Assembly (NCBI GenBank): GCA_029979405.1
Contig: JAPOHM010000087.1
Span: forward strand, 1 to 6,368
DNA from: Methanobacteriota archaeon
GTDB lineage: Archaea; Thermoplasmatota; Poseidoniia; Poseidoniales; Poseidoniaceae
Direction: 5' to 3'
DNA length: 6,368 bases
Part shown: piece after piece, positions 1 to 6,171 of the stretch
How the letters are laid out: each line of letters starts with the position of its first letter
How positions within the stretch are numbered: position 1 is the first letter of the stretch
Translations under genes and position numbers: made by a program
The notes under the pieces: generated by a model
What the model saw: the letters and a program-made list of their open reading frames with translations, nothing else
The model's database searches: none
Told to the model about the DNA's origin: nothing

Positions 1-2
1 CA

Positions 3-590
3 CTGTATAGGGTTAATTTTTTGCAGATAATTACAGATAAAAAAATTGACCCTTCCCCAATCCCGCCGATTTACGACATAGATGAGGATTATATTGAATG
101 TGTCAATTGCCTTTGGGATGAAAACAGTTTGTGCCTTGAGGATAAATTCGTCTCAGGCAATCAAAGTGATTTCGAATGTTATGGAGAAGGACAGCCAATC
201 CTTGTTGTCCCGAGAAATTGGCCACCGCGTGATTGGGACGGTGAACCTCCTCGCAGAGCTGTCATTTACCTAGATGATTTAATCGAAATTTATGGAGACA
301 TGATGGACGTCATGGACGACCCCGTTTTGGGTAATCGAATTGACCCCTTGACTGAAATTCAAAACATATTGGTGAGATTTTCTAACGATATTGAAAGCGT
401 AATCATCCTTGGTTCTTATTGGGCTGCCCATGAGATATTCGACATGGTGAACAAGGACGGTAATAGGCCGAGCAGAAGGGTCTCAAAATTCATTGACCAG
501 TTACGAGTACACTGTGCGTTTAAATTCGTAATAACACGTGGTGAAAGAGACATCCGCAGGAGTTCTGCGGCACGGTTCATCTGCTATTGA
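3..590 (+). CDS. Hypothetical protein with a four-cysteine N-terminal cluster, possibly 5' partial
   Basis: I do not recognise this protein. The frame is open to the left edge. The first usable start inside the window is TTG at 21 (189 aa), and the next in-frame ATG comes only near residue 94, so the real start may lie upstream. Counting from the TTG, the N-terminal part has C27, C30, C38 and C53 (C-x2-C-x7-C-x14-C), which could bind zinc or an Fe-S cluster. A Trp/Pro-rich acidic stretch follows at residues 64-77. The C-terminal half alternates hydrophobic strands and helices (for example VIILGSYWAAHEIF) and ends in a basic segment rich in R and S. There is no signal peptide or membrane segment. 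It ends six bases before the stop of the convergent small frame at 597-758. The length of the clean frame supports a real gene, but its function is unknown. Confidence 0.6.
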   Translation: MYRVNFLQIITDKKIDPSPIPPIYDIDEDYIECVNCLWDENSLCLEDKFVSGNQSDFECYGEGQPILVVPRNWPPRDWDGEPPRRAVIYLDDLIEIYGDMMDVMDDPVLGNRIDPLTEIQNILVRFSNDIESVIILGSYWAAHEIFDMVNKDGNRPSRRVSKFIDQLRVHCAFKFVITRGERDIRRSSAARFICY

Positions 591-596
591 TTGAGC

Positions 597-758
597 CTAA
601 CTTACCATGACGATACTATTTCCACCCAACATTACTGATGTTTCTCTCGATGCCCTATCCAGGTAGGCTTGTACGTTCACTCTGTCTAAAACGATCACTG
701 TCGCCTTGACTAGAGATTCAGCGGCGTTTTTGGTTTGGTCGGTGATTTCTCTCGCCAT
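597..758 (-). CDS. Small unannotated ORF, 53 aa, hypothetical
   Basis: The minus-strand frame from ATG (756-758) to TAG (597-599) encodes 53 residues, starting MAREITDQTKNAAESLVKAT and ending GGNSIVMVS. The first 40 residues look like an amphipathic helix with mixed charges (K, E, D, R) and a VIVLDRV hydrophobic patch. There is no membrane segment, signal peptide or family that I recognise. It fits exactly between the stop of the left-hand gene (590) and the stop of the phosphatase gene (814), so it explains most of an otherwise empty 223-base stretch. A TATA-like TAAATAAG on the minus strand at 780-787 is centred about 26 bases before the ATG, consistent with a leaderless archaeal mRNA. The alternative is a chance frame. 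Confidence 0.45.
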   Translation of the reverse strand: MAREITDQTKNAAESLVKATVIVLDRVNVQAYLDRASRETSVMLGGNSIVMVS

Positions 759-779
759 GAACGGACATAAACATTTACA

Positions 780-787
780 CTTATTTA
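780..787 (-). promoter_or_regulatory. TATA-like box for the small ORF at 597-758
   Basis: The minus strand reads TAAATAAG here, preceded by purines (AAAGG). Its centre is about 26 bases upstream of the ATG at 758, the usual archaeal TATA-to-start spacing for a leaderless transcript. No Shine-Dalgarno sequence precedes that ATG, which fits a leaderless start. The match to the consensus is moderate. Confidence 0.4.
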
Positions 788-813
788 CCTTTGTCCGGTT
801 GCATCATGGCCGT

Positions 814-1857
814 TCAAGCGTATTTTCCTACGGATTTAGAGTTTTTATTACCAGAAACCGGAAATTCTTCCTGTACTAATTTATACTTGCATGGAACTAT
901 TCTAAAAGAAACTGGAGATTTCACTTGATGTGATACTCCAGCCATAGAAAGGCGACGACCAGCTTTTTCCTTTGCTGACTCGTATTGCCTCGACCTTCGC
1001 CTTAATTCAGCAAGACCGAAAAACTCTGCGATGTTTGCTTCGCGCATCTTGGTTTTGGTCCACCAATATTCACTTTTCAAAGTCTTTTGCTTTACTGCAA
1101 TACCCTTCTGTAAATCGTATGCGGCAATGCCTGGCTTTCTGTGATTAAAGGCTGAAACATCTAATGCCTTCCAAGAGGGTCTGCCATCTTCAAGAATAAT
1201 TTTCGAATTTGCGATTGAACCACATTTTCCAAATTTTTTTGTGGGAGTGTGGCCAAAAATTACCGTTCGATTTTCATCGATTGGCTTGTCATGACGGAAG
1301 AATGCACCTCTTATCCAAAGCAGACTCTTCTCATCCTGAGATTCTAAATCCTTCTCCGGATGATATCCCGCATGAACTAAACGCCACTTGTCTAACACAA
1401 GATGGCTTGGTAAATCGGCCATCCAAGCACAATCTTCAGCGAATGCAAGTTTAGCTCTGTGAAGATCGCCCTTTGCAGCCACAATGTAAGAGCCCCATGT
1501 TGAAGCACCGCCCTTTGCTAACCAGGTTGTGTCTAATTGGATTGACCTCCCCTGCAGTGACCTCGTTGCCATTTGCTCATGATTACCTTTTATCGCAACG
1601 ATTTGAGGATGATTGCGGATAAATTCGATTACTCCTGCCGAATCTGGCCCCCTATCAATCATGTCGCCAAGCAAAACGACCCTATCCCCATCCTCCAAAT
1701 TCAAACGATGTATTAGCGCCCTAAATGTCGCCAAGTGGCCGTGTATGTCTCCAACTACCCAAACTTTGGACCCTGCGGATAGACGAGCCTGCAGGTCGGC
1801 TTCAGTGCCCCGGTCGCGAACGGCCGGAACACGACGGATGTCGTGTTTGACTCCCAT
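814..1857 (-). CDS. PPP-family serine/threonine-type metallophosphatase (calcineurin-like phosphoesterase)
   Basis: The 347-residue protein carries the complete PPP signature in order: GDIHGH at 36-41, GDMIDRGPDS at 64-73, GNHE at 91-94, VHAG at 161-164 and FGHTP at 201-205. The expected ligands of the two metals (D37, H39, D65, N92, H162, H203) are all present, so it should be an active two-metal hydrolase. The closest style is the compact bacterial, archaeal and phage PPP phosphatases (PrpA and lambda-phosphatase type), which remove phosphate from Ser/Thr/Tyr or from small molecules such as dinucleoside polyphosphates. The substrate cannot be read from the sequence. The catalytic domain spans about residues 30-235. 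About 100 further residues, rich in K and R, follow it, longer than the minimal family size. There is no signal or membrane segment, so it should be cytoplasmic. The ATG at 1857 has a GGTGA ribosome site six bases upstream. It is transcribed divergently from the tspO-like gene. Confidence 0.92.
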   Translation of the reverse strand: MGVKHDIRRVPAVRDRGTEADLQARLSAGSKVWVVGDIHGHLATFRALIHRLNLEDGDRVVLLGDMIDRGPDSAGVIEFIRNHPQIVAIKGNHEQMATRSLQGRSIQLDTTWLAKGGASTWGSYIVAAKGDLHRAKLAFAEDCAWMADLPSHLVLDKWRLVHAGYHPEKDLESQDEKSLLWIRGAFFRHDKPIDENRTVIFGHTPTKKFGKCGSIANSKIILEDGRPSWKALDVSAFNHRKPGIAAYDLQKGIAVKQKTLKSEYWWTKTKMREANIAEFFGLAELRRRSRQYESAKEKAGRRLSMAGVSHQVKSPVSFRIVPCKYKLVQEEFPVSGNKNSKSVGKYA

Positions 1858-1863
1858 GTTTTT

Positions 1864-1868
1864 TCACC
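1864..1868 (-). promoter_or_regulatory. Shine-Dalgarno site of the phosphatase gene
   Basis: The minus strand reads GGTGA, complementary to the 16S 3' end, six bases before the ATG at 1857. It supports that ATG as the start. It is part of one of three GGTGAAAA copies in this spacer. Confidence 0.55.
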
Positions 1869-1907
1869 GGATGAGAATTCTCTCTCCGCTCACACGGCAC
1901 CTATGAA

Positions 1908-1916
1908 GGTATATTG
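1908..1916 (-). promoter_or_regulatory. Probable TATA box of the phosphatase gene
   Basis: The minus strand reads CAATATACC. Transcription starting about 26 bases downstream would give a leader of roughly 29 bases containing the GGTGA ribosome site. The element is also the left arm (GGTATAT on +) of an inverted pair with ATATACC at 1940-1946, so the two divergent promoters face each other back to back. Confidence 0.4.
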
Positions 1917-1936
1917 TCTTCGGTAGGTTTGAGGTG

Positions 1937-1944
1937 AAAATATA
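1937..1944 (+). promoter_or_regulatory. Probable TATA box for the tspO-like transcript
   Basis: AAAATATA lies 19-26 bases before the ATG at 1963. That spacing puts the transcript start at or just after this ATG, so the mRNA would either begin with the 34-codon small frame or carry about 90 bases of leader to the TspO-like start. A second AT-rich candidate, AATATTATAA at 2021-2030, would give almost no leader before 2057. The sequence cannot decide between them. Confidence 0.4.
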
Positions 1945-1962
1945 CCGTTTTTAGGACCTTTT

Positions 1963-2067
1963 ATGAATTTTCACCCCACAAACATACAACATTCTGAGGA
2001 AGCCTTGGGAGAAATTACAGAATATTATAACAAATATTCAGGAAGAGGTTTACATCATGACATTTGA
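1963..2067 (+). CDS. Small ORF, 34 aa, overlapping the start of the tspO-like gene
   Basis: The frame runs from ATG 1963 to TGA 2065-2067 and encodes a hydrophilic peptide beginning MNFHPTNIQHSEEALGEITE and ending SGRGLHHDI. I recognise no family. Its last 11 bases overlap the ATG of the TspO-like gene in another frame, and it contains that gene's GGAAGAGGT ribosome site (2041-2049). Its ATG lies close to where the upstream TATA-like box would place the transcript start. This arrangement is typical of a leaderless first cistron or leader peptide that couples translation to the next gene. It could equally be an untranslated leader with a chance frame. Confidence 0.3.
   Translation: MNFHPTNIQHSEEALGEITEYYNKYSGRGLHHDI
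2041..2049 (+). promoter_or_regulatory. Shine-Dalgarno site of the tspO-like gene
   Basis: GGAAGAGGT includes GAGGT seven bases before the ATG at 2057 and decides that start. The upstream in-frame codons to the stop at 1964-1966 contain no ATG, GTG or TTG. Confidence 0.5.
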
Positions 2068-2437
2068 ATCAGAATATGAACCGTTCTTTCAACCACCTGG
2101 ATGGATAGTGGCTCCAATTTGGATTGTCCTGTACACTACACTTGCATTTAGTTTCAAAATAATAGTTCAGAAAAGAGATGAGTTTTCAAATTTCAGCATT
2201 CTTGTAGCGATTTTCTTTATTCAGTTAGCGATTAACTTAACATGGCCATCGATTTTCAATTCTGAAAAATATCTAATTTCATTGATTATGATAATTTGCA
2301 TGGTATGTCTATCTTTAGTCTACGTTTTCATTGTTCATCCCGTTAGCAAAGAGGCGTCGAAATTAGTCTGGCCATATATTGCGTGGGTTTCTTTTGCAGG
2401 AATAATCAATACTGCATATTACCTTGAGTTTAGGTAA
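2057..2437 (+). CDS. tspO: TspO/MBR-family membrane protein (tryptophan-rich sensory protein), short form
   Basis: TspO/MBR proteins are membrane proteins that bind tetrapyrroles and cholesterol-like ligands and act in stress and porphyrin homeostasis. The 126-residue product shows the three family blocks: PPGWIVAPIWIVLYTTLA at 13-30 (family PPxWVFxPVWTxLY), QLAINLTWPSIF at 56-67 (QLxLNxxWSxxFF) and WPYIAWVSFAGIINTAYY at 105-122 (PYxxWxxFAxxLN). Hydrophobic segments lie at about 17-38, 46-68, 72-95 and 102-125. The family normally has five helices and about 150-160 residues. Here the protein begins in the loop before helix 2, so helix 1 is missing. Upstream codons back to the in-frame stop at 1964 have no usual start codon and do not encode a hydrophobic helix, so a misread start does not explain this. 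The ATG at 2057 has a good ribosome site. It is followed 73 bases later by another small membrane protein gene. Family assignment is strong, ligand and activity are not known. Confidence 0.85.
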   Translation: MTFESEYEPFFQPPGWIVAPIWIVLYTTLAFSFKIIVQKRDEFSNFSILVAIFFIQLAINLTWPSIFNSEKYLISLIMIICMVCLSLVYVFIVHPVSKEASKLVWPYIAWVSFAGIINTAYYLEFR

Positions 2438-2479
2438 ACCTCTTGGAAAAGTACATGTGACCCTATTAATTTTGCAATA

Positions 2480-2489
2480 GGTATATACC
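2480..2489 (+). promoter_or_regulatory. TATA box for the small membrane protein gene (perfect palindrome GGTATATACC)
   Basis: TATATA at 2482-2487 is centred 26-27 bases before the ATG at 2511, the classical archaeal spacing for a leaderless mRNA. It sits in a perfect 10-base palindrome and is followed by an A-rich tract up to the start codon. There is no ribosome site before the ATG, which agrees with a leaderless start. It implies that this gene has its own promoter and is not only read through from the tspO-like gene. Confidence 0.6.
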
Positions 2490-2510
2490 ATTACGAACAA
2501 AAAAAAATAC

Positions 2511-2939
2511 ATGGACATGAAAGAAGTTTTGAATCCAAAGGGCTGGCTGATTGGTTTAGGTGCATTTATTCTACTATTTGCTACAATGGGAGTTTTAGAC
2601 CCCGAAAGTGTTGCTGAAATGGCATGGGGCAAAGACGTTGTAGTTTCTGAACAAATGATAGCATACGAAGCAATGTGGGGACTACACATGATTCCAATCG
2701 GAATCCTCGCAATTTCTACTGCATTATTCGTTAAGGGTGAAGCTCTAGCAAAGATGGCAATGATTTCATCCGCAAGTATGACCTTAATCGTAGGTGGCGG
2801 TATGATGTACTTTACAAGGAAATATGAATATTCCACTGAAGGAACAATGGCAGTAGTTATGCCGCTGATCGTTATTTCTGCTACAATCGCTATGGGAATT
2901 GGCGGATACCTGAACAGGGAAACCGAATCAGCAGAATGA
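2511..2939 (+). CDS. Small four-helix integral membrane protein, function unknown
   Basis: The 142-residue product has four predicted transmembrane segments at about 11-29, 53-74, 79-101 and 111-134, short loops, and a charged tail (NRETESAE) that is probably cytoplasmic. The second helix holds EAMWGLHMIPIG, with a histidine and tryptophan inside the membrane. The third and fourth are rich in Met, Gly and Ala. I do not recognise the family. The general size resembles small four-helix DUF families, but I cannot assign one. The start could be ATG 2511 or ATG 2517 (M1 or M3). The TATA palindrome spacing slightly favours 2511. It lies between the tspO-like and ABC-F genes on the same strand. A long minus-strand frame over the same bases is a shadow. 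Confidence 0.8.
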   Translation: MDMKEVLNPKGWLIGLGAFILLFATMGVLDPESVAEMAWGKDVVVSEQMIAYEAMWGLHMIPIGILAISTALFVKGEALAKMAMISSASMTLIVGGGMMYFTRKYEYSTEGTMAVVMPLIVISATIAMGIGGYLNRETESAE

Positions 2940-3032
2940 AGGTATGGAATTAAGAATAATGTCACTCGCAGATTAGAATTAGTCGCCTAATCAAACGGTG
3001 AATCCATAAGTTAGCGTCATTCGGCCTTGAAT

Positions 3033-4709
3033 ATGTCCCGTGAACTAATCAAGGTCGAAGGCGTCGACCGAGCCTTTGGTCCGGTCACAGTTTTGGAGGA
3101 CATCAATCTAATCGTCAATGAAGGCGATAGAATAGGTATCGTTGGACATAATGGTGCGGGAAAAACCACACTACTCAATACTATTTCCGAACAAAAGCAA
3201 GACGTGGGGGAAATAGAATATGCGTCTGGGATTAGAATTGCATATCTTACTCAAATCAGAGATATTGAGGACGATTCGACAATCGAGGAGGAACTCTCTC
3301 GAAAGGGAAGACAATTCCAAGAATTGGAAGAAGAAATTGCTGCTATTGAAGCCCAAATGGCCGACCCATCCTTCTATGAGGGAGATTGGCAACCAACTAT
3401 TGACAGATATTCAGAGCTACAAACAATGCTCGGCCAATCAGGTGGAGCAAACGTTGCTAATATCGCCAAAGCCATCCTTGAACGACTTGGCCTTGACCAG
3501 CATCCAATGGACATGAAAGTCAGCGACCTATCGGGTGGAGAAAGAGCAAAACTCGCTTTGGCAAGACAACTAGTTGGCCTTGCGGGAGTAGACGTGATTT
3601 TCCTTGACGAGCCTACAAATCACTTGGACATTCAGACTACTGAATGGCTTGAAGAATTCATTAGAGAATTCATTGGAGCACAATTAATCGTATCTCACGA
3701 CAGATATTTCCTCGACCAGGTTTGTACGAGAATTGTCGAAATCGACAATCTCAGAAATTGGAACTTCAAAGGAAATTATTCTCAATACCTGAAACAAAAA
3801 GAGAACTTCCTTGCCGCTCTTGATGATAGAATCAAGACTGTCGAAAAGAAGATTTCAAGCACACAAGGAGCCCTCCGCTCGATGAAATCTGCGAACAAGT
3901 ACGACAAGTCAATCTCTGCCAAACACAAGATGATTGAAAGGCTTCAACAAGAGTTGAAGGCACTAAAAGCGAGGAAGCCAAAACAGCGCAAAGGATTGCG
4001 ATTCAACTTGGAGGCCGCCGATAAGTCAAGCAACGACATTATCGAATTAAAAGATGCAACAAAGAGATTTGAAGGCCTTGAAAGACCAATTCTCGATAAG
4101 CAAAATCTTGAAATTTCTAAGGGCAACAGAATCGGAATTGTTGGTGGAAACGGCCAAGGAAAGACCACCCTTCTCAAACTGATTATCGGAGAGGAGGAAA
4201 TCGATTCCGGTGAAAGAGACCTTGCACCTGGAACCATCATCGGATATTATCATCAAGATCACAGGACCCTCGATTTCAAATTAAACCCGGTTGAACAGGT
4301 TGAAATTCTTCGCCCAGACATGCAATATGGAGACATAAGAGCTGCTTTAGGCAGATTCCAATTTGCAAAGGAGCAAGTTACAACTCCCTTAGGAAAACTC
4401 TCTGGTGGAGAAAGAGCAAGGATTGCTTTACTGAAGTTACTCCTAGAAGAAAACAACCTGCTTCTTCTTGATGAGCCTACAAACCACTTGGATATGGATG
4501 CAAAAGAAACATTGGAAGAAGCCCTTGTCGAATATGATGGTGCTATCGTTACCGTAAGTCACGACAGGTGGTTCCTCGACCAAGTTGTAAACCAAATTTG
4601 GGAGCTACAAGACGGTGTGGTTACAAAGTATTTCGGAAATTACACCGACTACGTCAGGAAGAAGAAGGGCCTTCCTCCTCTTGTTGATGGAGAAGAACCC
4701 GTCCTGTGA
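3033..4709 (+). CDS. ABC-F family ATPase (duplicated ABC cassettes, no membrane domain)
   Basis: ABC-F proteins are soluble tandem ATPases that bind the ribosome near the E site and relieve stalled or idle translation. Some protect against antibiotics. Both cassettes are complete. Numbered from ATG 3033 (558 aa), the first has Walker A GHNGAGKTT at 38-46, signature LSGGERAKLA at about 166-175, Walker B with FLDEPTNHLD at 190-199 and SHDRYFLD at 221-228. The second has GGNGQGKTT at 371-379, LSGGERARIA at about 456-465, LLDEPTNHLD at 478-487 and SHDRWFLD at 509-516. The charged linker between them (about 257-325, rich in K and Q) corresponds to the family's P-site tRNA interaction motif. No membrane helices are present. 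The length is normal for the family and resembles Uup/EttA-type members; the exact subfamily is not clear. TTG at 3027 is an alternative start adding two residues. An in-frame stop at 3012 limits the start. The 3' end overlaps the convergent nnr gene by 56 bases. Confidence 0.95.
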   Translation: MSRELIKVEGVDRAFGPVTVLEDINLIVNEGDRIGIVGHNGAGKTTLLNTISEQKQDVGEIEYASGIRIAYLTQIRDIEDDSTIEEELSRKGRQFQELEEEIAAIEAQMADPSFYEGDWQPTIDRYSELQTMLGQSGGANVANIAKAILERLGLDQHPMDMKVSDLSGGERAKLALARQLVGLAGVDVIFLDEPTNHLDIQTTEWLEEFIREFIGAQLIVSHDRYFLDQVCTRIVEIDNLRNWNFKGNYSQYLKQKENFLAALDDRIKTVEKKISSTQGALRSMKSANKYDKSISAKHKMIERLQQELKALKARKPKQRKGLRFNLEAADKSSNDIIELKDATKRFEGLERPILDKQNLEISKGNRIGIVGGNGQGKTTLLKLIIGEEEIDSGERDLAPGTIIGYYHQDHRTLDFKLNPVEQVEILRPDMQYGDIRAALGRFQFAKEQVTTPLGKLSGGERARIALLKLLLEENNLLLLDEPTNHLDMDAKETLEEALVEYDGAIVTVSHDRWFLDQVVNQIWELQDGVVTKYFGNYTDYVRKKKGLPPLVDGEEPVL

Positions 4710-6099
4710 TCAGCGCCATTGAAAGGAACCGTGGAATATCTTCCGCAACCATTCCCGGCCCAATTTCTTCACCCGCCATTTCACCTGCTTTTCTCAAGAT
4801 GTAAGTTGCTATTCTCGATGCAGACCAGGGCGTCAACCCAAGGCCGAGAAGACCACCGATACAACCTGCAAGTAGGTCGCCAGTGCCTCCCATCGACATG
4901 CGCGGATTACCACCGCTAACTACTCCTCCGCGCCCGCCGGGTCCGAAGATTAAGTCCTCTGCGCCCGTCTTTACGACAACTCTCATTTCTCCATGTCCTT
5001 CCAACATCTTCGGAATATTTGCTTCATCCCATACCCAGTTTTCCAATTCTTTTTTATGAGGAGTAACAACTCCAATTAGAGAACTTGGCCATCCGTTTAA
5101 GGCTTTGATTGCATCTGCGTCTATCACTTTTGGAATGTCAGGAGTCGCCTCAATCAATTTGTTTACGGCTTTAAGAGATGCTGGGTCATCTCCCATCCCG
5201 GGACCGATAACGAGTGCTTGAACTCCTCTTCCAGTTGTACATCTTTCAATTATTGAATCAATATTAGAGATGATTTCTTGGTCATCCATGGCTTCTGGGA
5301 TGATTTCGCTAGGCCACTTTGCTCTGCTCGCGGCTTCCTTGGGCATTGCTACGTGAACGAGGTCGCAACCCATTCTTGCAGCAGCCATTCCAGCCAACAA
5401 AGGTGCTCCGTGATATGGCCCTCCTCCGAGAATCAAAACTCGACCCCTGTCGCCCTTCACTTGCTCAGATTTGGGATGAGGGTACCTCAGCAGATCTCCA
5501 GGACCGGGGTCTAATGTTCCCACTGGCCATCCGATTGGAGCGATGAAAAGGTCTCCCACTTCTGATTTCAAACGGCCATTTTCGTCGATCATAGTCGATT
5601 TTGGAGCCTCATAGGTCACTGTTCGAAACGCATTGAATGAGAGTCCTGAGCCACATCCTGTTGGCATATCACAGGCCAAAACCATTGGCCTGCCGGGAAT
5701 TACTTCCATCAAACGTAAGACTTCGCCTCTTGGTTTTCCAATCGTTCCTGCACCAAGAAGACAGTCAACTATCGTGGCAGGTACGCCTTCTGGAAGATTT
5801 TCAATCGAATGGATTGGTCCATTCCAATCATCTCTCGCTCTTTGAGCTAAGGCGGTTTTCTGTTTACTATGAGTGGCAACGACGTAACACTCCTCCAACA
5901 TTCCTGCGAGGCGGAAGCCATCTCCACCATTGTTTCCGGGTCCACAAAGAATCCAAATTGGACTTGGGGCACCTTCGAGAGCGTTAGCCAAATGTTCTGC
6001 GGCCGTTTTCATTAAATCATCCATATCGGCGCCAAGCGCCTCGGCATTTGCGTCTAGAATCGCGACTTCCTCTGGAGTCATAACCCAGCGTGGTCGCAT
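4654..6099 (-). CDS. nnr: Bifunctional NAD(P)H-hydrate repair enzyme (epimerase + ADP/ATP-dependent dehydratase)
   Basis: This 481-residue fusion repairs NADH and NADPH damaged by hydration. The N-terminal YjeF_N-type domain (about 1-210) interconverts the R and S hydrates, and the C-terminal ribokinase-like domain (about 213-470) dehydrates the S form using ADP or ATP. N-domain motifs are GPGNNGGDG at 53-61, VDCLLGAG at 111-118, CDMPTG at 143-148 and TVTYEAPKS at 160-168. C-domain motifs are [12 protein letters not shown] at 225-236, VIGPGMG at 297-303, IDADAI at 326-331, TPHKKEL at 346-352 (usually TPHPGE), VKTGAEDLI at 376-384, and [16 protein letters not shown] at 397-412, which contains the catalytic Asp of the GTGD motif. 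Length is normal for the fused form. The acidic, serine-rich tail ([10 protein letters not shown]) is encoded where the gene overlaps ABC-F. The ATG at 6099 has no clear ribosome site and is preceded by an AT-rich stretch. It is divergent from the acyl-CoA mutase gene. Confidence 0.95.
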   Translation of the reverse strand: MRPRWVMTPEEVAILDANAEALGADMDDLMKTAAEHLANALEGAPSPIWILCGPGNNGGDGFRLAGMLEECYVVATHSKQKTALAQRARDDWNGPIHSIENLPEGVPATIVDCLLGAGTIGKPRGEVLRLMEVIPGRPMVLACDMPTGCGSGLSFNAFRTVTYEAPKSTMIDENGRLKSEVGDLFIAPIGWPVGTLDPGPGDLLRYPHPKSEQVKGDRGRVLILGGGPYHGAPLLAGMAAARMGCDLVHVAMPKEAASRAKWPSEIIPEAMDDQEIISNIDSIIERCTTGRGVQALVIGPGMGDDPASLKAVNKLIEATPDIPKVIDADAIKALNGWPSSLIGVVTPHKKELENWVWDEANIPKMLEGHGEMRVVVKTGAEDLIFGPGGRGGVVSGGNPRMSMGGTGDLLAGCIGGLLGLGLTPWSASRIATYILRKAGEMAGEEIGPGMVAEDIPRFLSMALITGRVLLHQQEEEGPSSS

Positions 6100-6106
6100 A
6101 AAATTA
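6098..6106 (+). promoter_or_regulatory. Possible TATA box for the mutase gene in the 42-base divergent gap
   Basis: ATAAAATTA overlaps the first codon of nnr. Its centre would place a transcript start near 6127-6130, a few bases before the mutase start candidates. No clear TATA box is visible for the leftward nnr transcript in the expected place (around 6125). Weak evidence. Confidence 0.25.
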
Positions 6107-6171
6107 AGAGAGCAAAATCAGCCTTTGATTTGAACGGTATCATGATGAAGCAAAGCATAGTCCGTAGGACT

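Larger units (their letters stand above)
1861..1975. repeat. Three copies of TTTTCACC/GGTGAAAA in the divergent spacer
   Basis: TTTTCACC occurs at 1861-1868 and 1968-1975 on the plus strand, and its reverse complement GGTGAAAA at 1933-1940. The last two form an inverted pair separated by 27 bases that flanks the predicted start region of the rightward transcript. They could be operator half-sites for a regulator of one or both divergent genes. One copy doubles as the phosphatase ribosome site, and AT-rich octamers recur by chance, so the functional claim is weak. Confidence 0.3.

Noticed and set aside
761..799. Possible hairpin ACGGACA...TGTCCGG between the small ORF and the phosphatase
   Set aside because: Six of seven bases pair with a loop of about 25 bases. 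Too weak for a terminator, and it overlaps the better supported TATA-like element.
1873..1882. Ten-base palindrome GAGAATTCTC upstream of the phosphatase
   Set aside because: Single short palindrome in an AT-rich spacer, no second copy elsewhere in the window, no spacing that suggests an operator.
1613..1906. 97-codon plus-strand frame inside and beyond the phosphatase gene
   Set aside because: It lies antisense to conserved PPP motifs, and its product is Ser/Pro/Arg-rich in the manner of a shadow frame.
2363..2965. 200-codon minus-strand frame across the unknown membrane protein gene
   Set aside because: It is the antisense shadow of the plus-strand four-helix protein, whose promoter spacing, start and membrane topology are coherent. 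The antisense product has no recognisable domain.
2971..2992. Inverted repeat GATTAG...CTAATC before the ABC-F gene
   Set aside because: Six-base arms with a ten-base loop, AT-rich and without a T tract. Not strong enough to call a terminator or operator.
3654..3675. Short direct repeat GAATTCATT with 12-base period
   Set aside because: It encodes EFIREFIG inside the first ABC-F cassette and is explained by the local protein sequence. No sign of a recombination or regulatory site.
5278..5987. Several plus-strand frames of 70-116 codons opposite nnr
   Set aside because: All lie antisense to well-conserved Nnr motifs and give low-complexity, cysteine/serine-rich products without domains.
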